Shown here in pieces: positions 5,640 to 11,430 of a stretch of 12,571 nucleotides of DNA. Numbering within the stretch: position 1 is the stretch's first letter; each line of letters starts with the position of its first letter. Below the pieces are notes generated by a model, which was given only the letters and a program-made list of their open reading frames with translations, had not been told where the DNA came from and ran no database searches. This DNA comes from a bacterium (GTDB taxonomy: Bacteria > Actinomycetota > Thermoleophilia > Solirubrobacterales > 70-9): positions 1 to 12,571 of the forward strand of contig PKER01000094.1 in the NCBI GenBank assembly GCA_002919115.1, in the 5' to 3' direction. Made by a program: the position numbers and the translations under genes.

Positions 5640-6071
5640 TCAATCGCCGGGGGTGCGGGGGCGGACGGCGATGGTCGCGACCGTGCGCTCGGGGTCGTCC
5701 ATCGGGAAGACCCGGTAGCGGCCCGGGTCGTTGAGCAGCACGTCGAAGCGGGCCGGCGAGCCCGGCCCCACGTCCGCGCTCTCGCCGATCCCGGAGATCT
5801 CCAGGGTCGCCACCTCGTCCCAGGTGACCGTGAGCTCGAGCTGGTCGCCGGCCTGGGCGCGCACCCGGGCGGGCTCGTCGCCCACGCTGACGTGGGCGCG
5901 CACCAGCTCGCCGCGCTCGGACAGGACCGGTGAGAGCTCCTGCGGCTCGGGCGGGGGAGGCGTGGTCGTCGTCTCCTCCTGGCTGCGGGGCGGCTGCGGC
6001 GCGAGCGCGGCCGCGATCGACGAGGCGATCAGCAGGACGATCATGAGGATCACGAGGCGCCGCGCTGCCAT
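5640..6071 (-). CDS. Membrane-anchored beta-rich protein (hypothetical), divergent from pilA
   Basis: A 143-residue protein with a single hydrophobic segment at residues 5-24 after MAARR, acting as a signal anchor or uncleaved signal peptide. A Thr/Pro linker follows (ETTTTPPPPEP, 33-43), then an extracytoplasmic domain at about 56-136 with alternating strand pattern (LVRAHVSVG, DQLELTVTW, ATLEISGIG, ARFDVLLND, GRYRVF). The order of strands and the DPGRYRVF turn resemble cupredoxin-like or immunoglobulin-like sandwiches, but no Cys/His/Met copper ligands are present. No lipobox cysteine is visible. The start is the ATG at 6071 with only a weak Shine-Dalgarno. It ends 32 bp from the topoisomerase stop in convergent orientation and its promoter region abuts that of pilA. 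Function is unknown. Confidence 0.65.
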   Translation of the reverse strand: MAARRLVILMIVLLIASSIAAALAPQPPRSQEETTTTPPPPEPQELSPVLSERGELVRAHVSVGDEPARVRAQAGDQLELTVTWDEVATLEISGIGESADVGPGSPARFDVLLNDPGRYRVFPMDDPERTVATIAVRPRTPGD

Positions 6072-6141
6072 GGCTCAAGCCAACCCGATGTGCGTACTAG
6101 GGGTCATCACCCAGACTGGACGAATGTTCCCCCTAGGGCCC

Positions 6142-6169
6142 TAAAGGGTTCCTCGCCCCGCACCGATGA
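6142..6169 (+). promoter_or_regulatory. FliA/WhiG (sigma-28)-type promoter of the pilA gene
   Basis: TAAA (6142-6145), a 16-nt spacer, and ACCGATGA (6162-6169) match the WhiG/FliA consensus TAAA-N15/16-GCCGATAA with few mismatches. Transcription should start near 6176, about 18 nt before the riboswitch aptamer. The same arrangement occurs before the PilX-like gene and pilM. A 6-bp inverted repeat, CGCACC (6159-6164)/GGTGCG (6172-6177), overlaps the -10 and start region. Confidence 0.75.
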
Positions 6170-6193
6170 AGGGTGCGATGAGTAAGGCCAACG

Positions 6194-6280
6194 CTCCGGT
6201 GCCAAAGGCAAACCCACCGCGAGGTGGTGACGCAAAGCCACGGGTCTTCCCCATGGGAGACAGCCGGGCTGCCACCGGGG
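6194..6280 (+). ncRNA. c-di-GMP-I (GEMM-I) riboswitch aptamer in the pilA leader
   Basis: The conserved core is plain: AAAGGCAAACCC (6204-6215), GGTGACGCAAAGCCACGGG (6225-6243 region) and AGCCGGGCTGCC (6262-6273). P1 pairs CTCCGGTG (6194-6201) with CACCGGGG (6273-6280). The second stem pairs CCACC with GGTGG around a GCGA tetraloop (6214-6227), the GNRA loop that docks in this class. The third stem pairs GTCT and CCC with GGG and AGAC around a CAT loop (6243-6261). The nucleotide equivalent to G20 of the Vibrio Vc2 aptamer is G, and the intercalating A47 is present, which favours c-di-GMP over the 3',3'-cGAMP variant. It is on the same strand as and directly upstream of the major pilin gene. 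Confidence 0.95.
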
Positions 6281-6348
6281 TTCCCCGGACCTCCAGGGTT
6301 AGGGCTAACGGAGCGAAGGCGAACACTAGGTCCCACAGGAGGGTACCC
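6281..6348 (+). promoter_or_regulatory. Candidate expression platform of the riboswitch and pilA ribosome-binding site
   Basis: Between P1 and the ATG several helices exclude each other. CCCCGG (6283-6288) can pair with the P1 3' strand CCGGGG (6275-6280). GGACCT (6287-6292) pairs exactly with AGGTCC (6328-6333), leaving the Shine-Dalgarno GGAGG (6338-6342) exposed. CCTCC (6290-6294) can instead pair with that GGAGG. GTTA/TAAC (6298-6309) makes an inner hairpin. No T-rich terminator is present, so control is more likely translational. The direction of switching is inferred only. Confidence 0.5.
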
Positions 6349-6780
6349 ATGGTCCAGAAGCTCCGTGAGAGGGCGCACGGCGAGGGCGGTTTCACGCTCG
6401 TCGAGCTCCTCGTGGTGATGCTGATCATCGGTCTGCTGGCCGCGATCGCCATCCCGTCCTTCTTCAACCAGCGCGACAAGGCGCGTGACGCGGACGCGAA
6501 GTCGGCCGCCCGTACGGCTCAGACCGCGATCGAGACGTACGCGACCGACAACGGTGGCAGCTACGCCGGCGCCGACGTCGACTCCCTGATCGCCATCGAG
6601 TCCACGCTCACCGACCGCGTCTTCAACGTCACCTCGGACGACAGCTCCTACACGGTCACGGCCCAGTCGGAGACCGGCAACGAGTTCTCCATCACCCGCA
6701 ACTCCGACGGCACGACCGAGCTGACCTGCACCACGGCGGGCAGCGCCGGTTGTCCGGAAAGCGGCGAGTGGGGCGACTAG
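6349..6780 (+). CDS. pilA: Type IV major pilin (PilA-like prepilin)
   Basis: A 143-residue prepilin. A 14-residue charged leader ends in GEGG. Cleavage before F15 gives the class III signal FTLVELLVVMLIIGLLAAIA, with the conserved Glu at +5 (E19). The hydrophobic helix ends at about residue 36, followed by a long amphipathic helix (DADAKSAARTAQTAIETYA) and a beta-rich C-terminus. C127 and C135 probably form the small C-terminal disulfide loop. The mature pilin of about 129 residues is typical for Gram-positive T4P. It would be inserted by Sec, cleaved and N-methylated by PilD (encoded at 10586), and polymerised as the main fibre subunit. The ATG at 6349 is chosen because GGAGGG ends 5 nt before it. 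The frame stays open to 6166, but that extension would translate the promoter and riboswitch. A strong stem-loop follows the stop. Confidence 0.95.
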   Translation: MVQKLRERAHGEGGFTLVELLVVMLIIGLLAAIAIPSFFNQRDKARDADAKSAARTAQTAIETYATDNGGSYAGADVDSLIAIESTLTDRVFNVTSDDSSYTVTAQSETGNEFSITRNSDGTTELTCTTAGSAGCPESGEWGD

Positions 6781-6799
6781 TCGCCTGACGAAACTCGCG

Positions 6800-6837
6800 C
6801 GAGAGAGGGGCGGTCCCGGGGGGCCGCCCCTCTCTCG
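6800..6837 (+). terminator. Strong 14-bp stem-loop after pilA
   Basis: CGAGAGAGGGGCGG (6800-6813) and CCGCCCCTCTCTCG (6824-6837) are perfectly complementary around a 10-nt loop, beginning 19 nt after the pilA stop. Only TTG follows the stem, so it is a GC-rich terminator without a U tract, or an RNA-stabilising 3' end. Either way it would keep major pilin mRNA separate from, and more abundant than, the minor pilin operon. Confidence 0.8.
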
Positions 6838-6841
6838 TTGC

Positions 6842-6892
6842 GGGACCCGCATGGCGGTCGGCCGTCCAAGCGTTCAAACCAACGCGGGTCCC
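6842..6892. repeat. 9-bp inverted repeat spanning the PilX-like gene promoter
   Basis: GGGACCCGC (6842-6850) is exactly complementary to GCGGGTCCC (6884-6892). The right arm lies in the spacer of the sigma-28-type promoter. A second, overlapping inverted repeat, GCGTT (6870-6874)/AACGC (6881-6885), brackets its -35 element. These may be operator half-sites, or RNA structure in transcripts reading through from pilA. No regulator is known. Confidence 0.4.
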
Positions 6893-6901
6893 TGCCGATA
6901 G
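6874..6901 (+). promoter_or_regulatory. FliA/WhiG (sigma-28)-type promoter of the minor pilin operon
   Basis: TCAA (6874-6877), a 16-nt spacer and GCCGATAG (6894-6901) match the WhiG/FliA consensus, with one mismatch in each half. The spacing is identical to the pilA and pilM promoters. The expected start of transcription falls at about 6907, which is the ATG itself, so the message would be leaderless or nearly so. Confidence 0.75.
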
Positions 6902-6906
6902 AGGGG

Positions 6907-8265
6907 ATGGTGTTCGAGGCGATCCAAAACGGGGTTCGGAGGGTCAGCTCCGAAGGGGGCTTCGCGATCCCCACCGTGCTCTTCGTGCTGATCGCGGCGT
7001 TCGCGGTCGGCACCGCCGCCGTGGTCGCGTCGATGGGCGCCCAGTCCGGCGCCACCCGCGACCTGAACACGAAGGCCGCGCTCGCCGCGGCCGAGGACGG
7101 CGTCGAGAACGCGCTGCTGCGCTACAACCGGGTCGGCACCGCGGGCGGGTCGCAGCTCTGCCGGCCGATGGGCGCCACGTCGCCGCGGGCCGACGGCTGG
7201 TGCCCGGCGCCGTACGCCGACCCGGAGGGCCGCTACGTCTACTGGGTCAGGCCGTCCCTGACCGAGCTCGAGATCGTCTCTGCGGGCACCGTCGAGGGCG
7301 TGACCCGGCGCGTGCAGGTGCACGCCGCCTCGGCGCAGAGCACGCTCGGCGGCAAGAAGCCGTTCACCGAGCACTCCGTGATCGGCCTGGACTACATCAC
7401 CCAGGCGGCGAACACCGAGATCACCGCGAGCGTCGCCACCAACGGCGACGTGACGCAGGCCGGCACCCCGAACTCACGGATCAACTGCTCTGACGGCAGC
7501 GTCCAGGTGGGCCCGAGCGGCGTCGTCAAGCCGTCGCCGCCGAAGGTCGACTGCCCGGTCACGCAGGGGTGGTCGGAGCTCATCCCGGTCAACCAGGGCG
7601 ACGTCGCGCAGGTCAACGACAACGACCGGATCACGCGGGCGAAGAACGGCGACCCGGGCGGCGACACGATCAGCGGCCAGGCCAGCCGCGTCGACTGGGA
7701 CCCGAACGCCCGCACGCTGACGCTCAACCAGAACGTGTCCATCACGCTGGGCGGCGCCAACTACAGCCTCTGCCGCCTGGAGACGAAGCAGAACACGAAC
7801 ATCTTCATCGTCGCCGGGGCCAAGGTCCGCATCTACTTCGACTCCCCAGAGAACTGCGGGTTCACCGGGCCGACCACGCAGCTCAAGATGAACCAGAACT
7901 CGAGCATCCAGGGGAGCTCCGGCTCGCAGGTCGACCTGGCGCTCCTGTTCGTGGGCTCGGACGCGATCGCGACCTCGGTCGAGCTCGCCCAGAACACGGT
8001 CGCGCCGGGCCCGTGCAGCCAGGCGTTCGTCCTGTACGCGCCGCGCACCGCGGTCACGCTGGCGCAGAACGCCCACGTCTGCGGCGCGATCGCCGGCAAG
8101 TCGGTCACGGTCGCGCAGAACTCGAAGATCACGGCCAGCAACCTCGCCTCCGAGTTCGAGCTGCCCGGCACCGAAAGCCAGTACTACACGGGCTACAAGC
8201 CCGCCACGTTCATCGAGTGCACCGCCATCGACCCGCCGAGCGGCGCACCGGAGCAGGGGTGCTGA
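6907..8265 (+). CDS. PilX-like minor prepilin with a large beta-helix-like exported domain
   Basis: A 452-residue protein. The leader (18 residues) ends EGG, before F19 and the hydrophobic segment FAIPTVLFVLIAAFAVGTAA. Position +5 is Thr rather than Glu, as is frequent in PilX/GspK-type minor pilins. ALAAAEDGVENALLRYNR (58-75) continues the pilin helix. Residues about 150-440 form a secreted domain with a recurring Q-N motif (275-276, 295-296, 330-331, 362-363, 387-388, 404-405), each in a short strand such as TLNQNVSIT, VELAQNTV, VTLAQNAHV and VTVAQNSKI. This resembles the DUF7305-type/polymer-forming beta-helix in which Gly-Asn is usual. The start is placed at the ATG at 6907. The frame is open to 6838, but the promoter ends at 6901. 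The stop overlaps the next start by one base (TGATG). Confidence 0.82.
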   Translation: MVFEAIQNGVRRVSSEGGFAIPTVLFVLIAAFAVGTAAVVASMGAQSGATRDLNTKAALAAAEDGVENALLRYNRVGTAGGSQLCRPMGATSPRADGWCPAPYADPEGRYVYWVRPSLTELEIVSAGTVEGVTRRVQVHAASAQSTLGGKKPFTEHSVIGLDYITQAANTEITASVATNGDVTQAGTPNSRINCSDGSVQVGPSGVVKPSPPKVDCPVTQGWSELIPVNQGDVAQVNDNDRITRAKNGDPGGDTISGQASRVDWDPNARTLTLNQNVSITLGGANYSLCRLETKQNTNIFIVAGAKVRIYFDSPENCGFTGPTTQLKMNQNSSIQGSSGSQVDLALLFVGSDAIATSVELAQNTVAPGPCSQAFVLYAPRTAVTLAQNAHVCGAIAGKSVTVAQNSKITASNLASEFELPGTESQYYTGYKPATFIECTAIDPPSGAPEQGC

Positions 8266-8861
8266 TGGATGAGGCCAAGGAACGGACGTGGGCGCGCCTT
8301 GGGGCTGAGGACGGGCAGACGCTCACCGAGCTTCTCGTCGCGCTCATGATCGGCCTCATCGTCGCCGCCGGCGCCATGACGCTCCTGCAGATCATCGTGC
8401 GCTCCCAACCCGAGTCGAGGGAGCGCTCCGCGCACATCCAGCAGGGCCGCGCGATGCTCGAGCGGATCACCCGCGAGCTGCGCCAGGGGGAGGCTGTGCA
8501 GGTCGCCACGTCGAGCGAGCTCACCCTGACGACCTACGCCCGCAGCGCCGGTTGCACCTGGACGGGCAGCCCGGCGCCGTGCGCGGTGACATACAGCTGC
8601 GAGGGGGGCTCGTGCACCCGCGCGGTCGCGGGCGGCCCCTCCGAGCTTCTGGTCTCCGGGCTGCGCACCGACGACGTCTTCCGTTACTGCGAGGCCGACC
8701 TGCTCATGGACTGCGAGGCGCAGCCCACGGCCGCCAACCCCGGCTACGTGGAGGTCGAGCTCGCCTACCCGCGGACCGACGGCGGCGAGGCGGTCACGGT
8801 CCGCGACGGCGTGTACCTGCGCAACCTCGTCGAGAACGACCCGGAGGCGCCGCAGGCATGA
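8265..8861 (+). CDS. PilW-like minor prepilin
   Basis: A 198-residue prepilin starting at an ATG that shares its A with the upstream TGA. The leader of 17 residues ends in EDG. The mature protein begins with Q18 instead of the usual Phe or Met, then TLTELLVALMIGLIVAAGA, keeping Glu at +5 (E22). The pilin helix continues through SRERSAHIQQGRAMLERITRELRQ (51-74), the PilW/GspJ pattern. The globular part has six cysteines (97, 106, 112, 117, 142, 150), enough for three disulfides outside the cell. The gene is second in a tightly overlapping minor pilin operon. It ends with an ATGA overlap into the PilV-like gene, so the two are likely translationally coupled. It is probably part of the tip or priming complex of the pilus. 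Confidence 0.82.
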   Translation: MDEAKERTWARLGAEDGQTLTELLVALMIGLIVAAGAMTLLQIIVRSQPESRERSAHIQQGRAMLERITRELRQGEAVQVATSSELTLTTYARSAGCTWTGSPAPCAVTYSCEGGSCTRAVAGGPSELLVSGLRTDDVFRYCEADLLMDCEAQPTAANPGYVEVELAYPRTDGGEAVTVRDGVYLRNLVENDPEAPQA

Positions 8862-10573
8862 GGGCCGCGCGCGCCACCTGGCTTGCGAGCGCCGCCCGCC
8901 GCCTGCGCGCGGAGGACGGCATCACGCTTGTCGAGGGCGTCGTCGCCGCGCTCTTGCTCGCGCTCAGCGCGCTCGCGCTGCTGCAGCTCGTCGACACCTC
9001 GGCGCGCTCGAACTACCGCACCGAGCAGAGCCAGGCGCTCAACAACCGCCTGCAGGCGGAGCTCGAGCGGATCCGCGCGCTGCCGTTCGCGGAGATCGCG
9101 CTGACCGCCGCGCCCGAGTCCTCCGGCAGTCCCGACCACCCGGGCCAGCGCGTGCAGCACTCGACCTTCGACGGCGAGCAGCTCGTGATGAACGGCGACA
9201 CCGTCCCCGGCAGCGGCGAGCCGATCGCGATGGGCAAGGTGGACCCCGGGCCCGAGCCCTTCGAGGTCGGTGACGTCAAGGGTCGGATCTACCGCTACGT
9301 CACCTGGACCGACGCCGACTGCTCGACGGGCGGCGGCGGCCAGTCGTGCGGCGACGGGCTCGCGAAGCGGGTGACGATCGCCGCCAAGCTCGACGACAAC
9401 GTCGTGGCGGCCGGGCGCCGCTACCAGGAGGTCCAGGGCGAGGTCGTCGACAAGGAGGTCACGCCCGACGAAAACCCGGGGCCGCCCGGGGAGCCGGTCG
9501 AGGGCTACGTCGCGGAGCTCTGGCTCACGGACACCCCGTGCAGCTACAACACGCGGCAGCCGATCACCGGCGACCACCTCGGCCACAACACCCGGGGACG
9601 CTGCAGCGACGGCCACCGCACCGGCAACAGCGCCGGCGCGCCCGACCTGCTCTTCCCCGAGGCGCCCGAGTGGGGCGGGACGAACGAGCCCACCTACGAC
9701 TACGCGACCGAGCTCGAGCCGGCGCAGCCGGGCGCGCCGCCCGACATCGGCCTGCAGATGCCCTGGGCGACCACCGACAGCTGTCTGTTGCAGCCCGTGC
9801 TCAACGTCGTCAACCGGATCGTCCAGCCGCTCCTGGGGATGCCGGACCCGCTCGACGGCCTGCTCACGCTGCTCGGCGGCGACCCGAACAAGTACGCGCG
9901 CGTGCACACGTGGCTCTCGCCGCCGATCCGCAACCAGGGCGGCGTGCTCGTCGGCGGCGGGACGCTCGACCTCTGGACGAAGACGATCAACGGCGCGCAG
10001 CACCCCGGCGAGATCTGCATCTCGGTCTTCTACCGGCAGAAGGTGCAGGTCTCGGTCCTGCCCAAGCAGCTCTGCCTGCCGATCCTGGGCTGCATCGACC
10101 TCAACCTCGGCATCATCGACCTGACGAAGACGCCGCCCCAAGTCTGCCTGCCGCTCGTCGGCTGCATCGGCCTCAGCGTGACCCTGGTCGAGCTCGAGCT
10201 CGACGTCCCGCTGATCAACACCCTGGGTCTCACCGGCAACTGGACCCAGGGCGGCCTCAACTGCGACCCCGGCGTGAACCCGCTCGGCGAGATCCTGCGC
10301 CTGACCTACTTCCGCTGCAGCAAGAACCCGTGGCCGCGGGAGTGGACCAAGGTCTCGATCCCGCTCGAGTTTCTCGGGGTCAACACCTCCGGGCAGCTGA
10401 TCCCTGAGGTCCTCCCGCGCGACAGCCGGATCGGGGTCACGCTCATGGTGCGCCGAGCAGGCACCTATCCCGGCAGCGGCCTAGAGTTCATGTACGACCA
10501 CCCGAACTTCCAGAGCCGCCTGCAGCTCCGTACCAACAAGCTGCTCGAACTCGGATCCATCACCGGCTCGTAA
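8858..10573 (+). CDS. PilV-like minor prepilin with a large unrecognised C-terminal domain
   Basis: At 571 residues this is far longer than usual PilV proteins (about 130-200). The 21-residue leader ends in EDG, followed by ITLVEGVVAALLLALSALAL with Glu at +5 (E26). A helix with NNRLQAELERIRALPFAEI (62-80) follows, as in PilV/GspI. The mature domain (about 85-571) is Cys-bearing and not recognised. Residues 405-415 (LCLPILGCIDL) and 429-439 (VCLPLVGCIGL) are a tandem repeat 24 residues apart with paired cysteines. It ends with a beta-rich stretch to residue 571. It overlaps the PilW-like gene by 4 bp. The extracellular domain may act as a tip adhesin or cell-surface cap, which is inferred from size and position only. 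Confidence 0.8.
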   Translation: MRAARATWLASAARRLRAEDGITLVEGVVAALLLALSALALLQLVDTSARSNYRTEQSQALNNRLQAELERIRALPFAEIALTAAPESSGSPDHPGQRVQHSTFDGEQLVMNGDTVPGSGEPIAMGKVDPGPEPFEVGDVKGRIYRYVTWTDADCSTGGGGQSCGDGLAKRVTIAAKLDDNVVAAGRRYQEVQGEVVDKEVTPDENPGPPGEPVEGYVAELWLTDTPCSYNTRQPITGDHLGHNTRGRCSDGHRTGNSAGAPDLLFPEAPEWGGTNEPTYDYATELEPAQPGAPPDIGLQMPWATTDSCLLQPVLNVVNRIVQPLLGMPDPLDGLLTLLGGDPNKYARVHTWLSPPIRNQGGVLVGGGTLDLWTKTINGAQHPGEICISVFYRQKVQVSVLPKQLCLPILGCIDLNLGIIDLTKTPPQVCLPLVGCIGLSVTLVELELDVPLINTLGLTGNWTQGGLNCDPGVNPLGEILRLTYFRCSKNPWPREWTKVSIPLEFLGVNTSGQLIPEVLPRDSRIGVTLMVRRAGTYPGSGLEFMYDHPNFQSRLQLRTNKLLELGSITGS

Positions 10574-10585
10574 GGGGGGCTTCAT

Positions 10586-11347
10586 TTGATCGCCGTAGTG
10601 CTGTTCGTGGTCGGCGCTGCCCTGGGCAGCTTCGTGACCGTGCTCGCGCACCGCATCCCGCGCGGTGAGAACTGGGTGAGCGGCCGCTCGCGCTGCCCGA
10701 ACTGCGGCGCGCAGGTCGCGGCCCGCGACAACGTCCCGATCGTCTCCTGGGTGCTGCTGCGCGGACGCTGCCGGAGCTGCGGCGAGCCGATCTCGGTGCG
10801 TTACCCGCTGGCCGAGCTCGGGCTCGGCGCGCTGTTCGCGGCGACCTACCTGATCCTGGGGACCGACCCCTGGTGGGAGCTCGCCCTGGGGCTCGTGCTG
10901 TGCGTGGTGCTCGTCGCGATCACGCTCACCGACCTCGACCTGCGCCTGATCCCGAACGCGATGGTCGGAGCGGGCGCGGTCGCGGCGCTCGCGATCCTCG
11001 CCGCGGGCGACCCGGGCGAGCTGCCCGGGCGCCTGCTCGCGGCGGCGATCGGCGGCGGGGTCCTGTTCCTGGTCGTGCTCGCCTACCCGCGCGGAATGGG
11101 GATGGGCGACGTGAAGCTCGTCGCGATGATGGGCCTGTACCTGGGACGCGCGCTCGCGCCGGCGGTGCTGATCGGCTTCGCCGCGGGCGCCCTGGTGGGG
11201 GTCGCGATCATCGCCCGGCGGGGCGCCGCCGGGCGCAAGCAGGCGATCCCGTTCGGCCCGTTCCTCGCGCTCGGCGGCATCGTCGGCCTGTGGTTCGGCG
11301 AGGACATCGTCGAGTGGTACCTCGACGAGTTCTTCCCGGAGTCCTGA
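10586..11347 (+). CDS. pilD: Prepilin peptidase / N-methyltransferase (PilD-like)
   Basis: A 253-residue polytopic membrane aspartyl protease that removes prepilin leaders after Gly and methylates the new N-terminus. The N-terminal domain has the zinc-binding pairs CPNC (37-40) and CRSC (62-65). The catalytic aspartates lie in TDLDLRLIPN (115-124; D116) and GMGDVKLVAMMG (172-183; D175), the GxGDxK motif. N-terminal ALGSFVTVLAHRIPRGENW (12-30) is the methylase-associated segment. The remainder is hydrophobic with several membrane helices. All expected motifs are present and the length is normal. The start is TTG at 10586 with GGGGGG (10574-10579) 6 nt upstream, 12 nt after the PilV-like stop, so it belongs to the minor pilin operon. 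The four prepilins encoded just upstream are its likely substrates. Confidence 0.95.
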   Translation: MIAVVLFVVGAALGSFVTVLAHRIPRGENWVSGRSRCPNCGAQVAARDNVPIVSWVLLRGRCRSCGEPISVRYPLAELGLGALFAATYLILGTDPWWELALGLVLCVVLVAITLTDLDLRLIPNAMVGAGAVAALAILAAGDPGELPGRLLAAAIGGGVLFLVVLAYPRGMGMGDVKLVAMMGLYLGRALAPAVLIGFAAGALVGVAIIARRGAAGRKQAIPFGPFLALGGIVGLWFGEDIVEWYLDEFFPES

Positions 11348-11362
11348 GGCCGCGCCCGGAAC

Positions 11363-11390
11363 TCAAGGAATCGCGCCGCGCCGCCGATTG
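11363..11390 (+). promoter_or_regulatory. FliA/WhiG (sigma-28)-type promoter of pilM
   Basis: TCAA (11363-11366), a 16-nt spacer and GCCGATTG (11383-11390) repeat the promoter type found before pilA and the PilX-like gene. The flanks are also shared: pilM has CTCAAGG and CCGATTGAGGG, pilA has CTAAAGG and CCGATGAAGGG. Transcription should start near 11397, giving a leader of about 34 nt before the ATG at 11431. Confidence 0.75.
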
Positions 11391-11430
11391 AGGGGTAGCG
11401 CGCGAGGCGCGCGCGAGGTAACGCGAAGAA

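Noticed and set aside
6194..6280. 3',3'-cGAMP-selective GEMM-I variant, as found with pilin genes in Geobacter
   Set aside because: The nucleotide equivalent to Vc2 position 20 is G, not A, by my manual alignment; biochemical confirmation is lacking.
6166..6348. Longer reading of the pilin gene from an ATG at 6166
   Set aside because: The extension would translate the end of the promoter and the whole riboswitch; the ATG at 6349 has a strong Shine-Dalgarno and gives a normal 14-residue prepilin leader.
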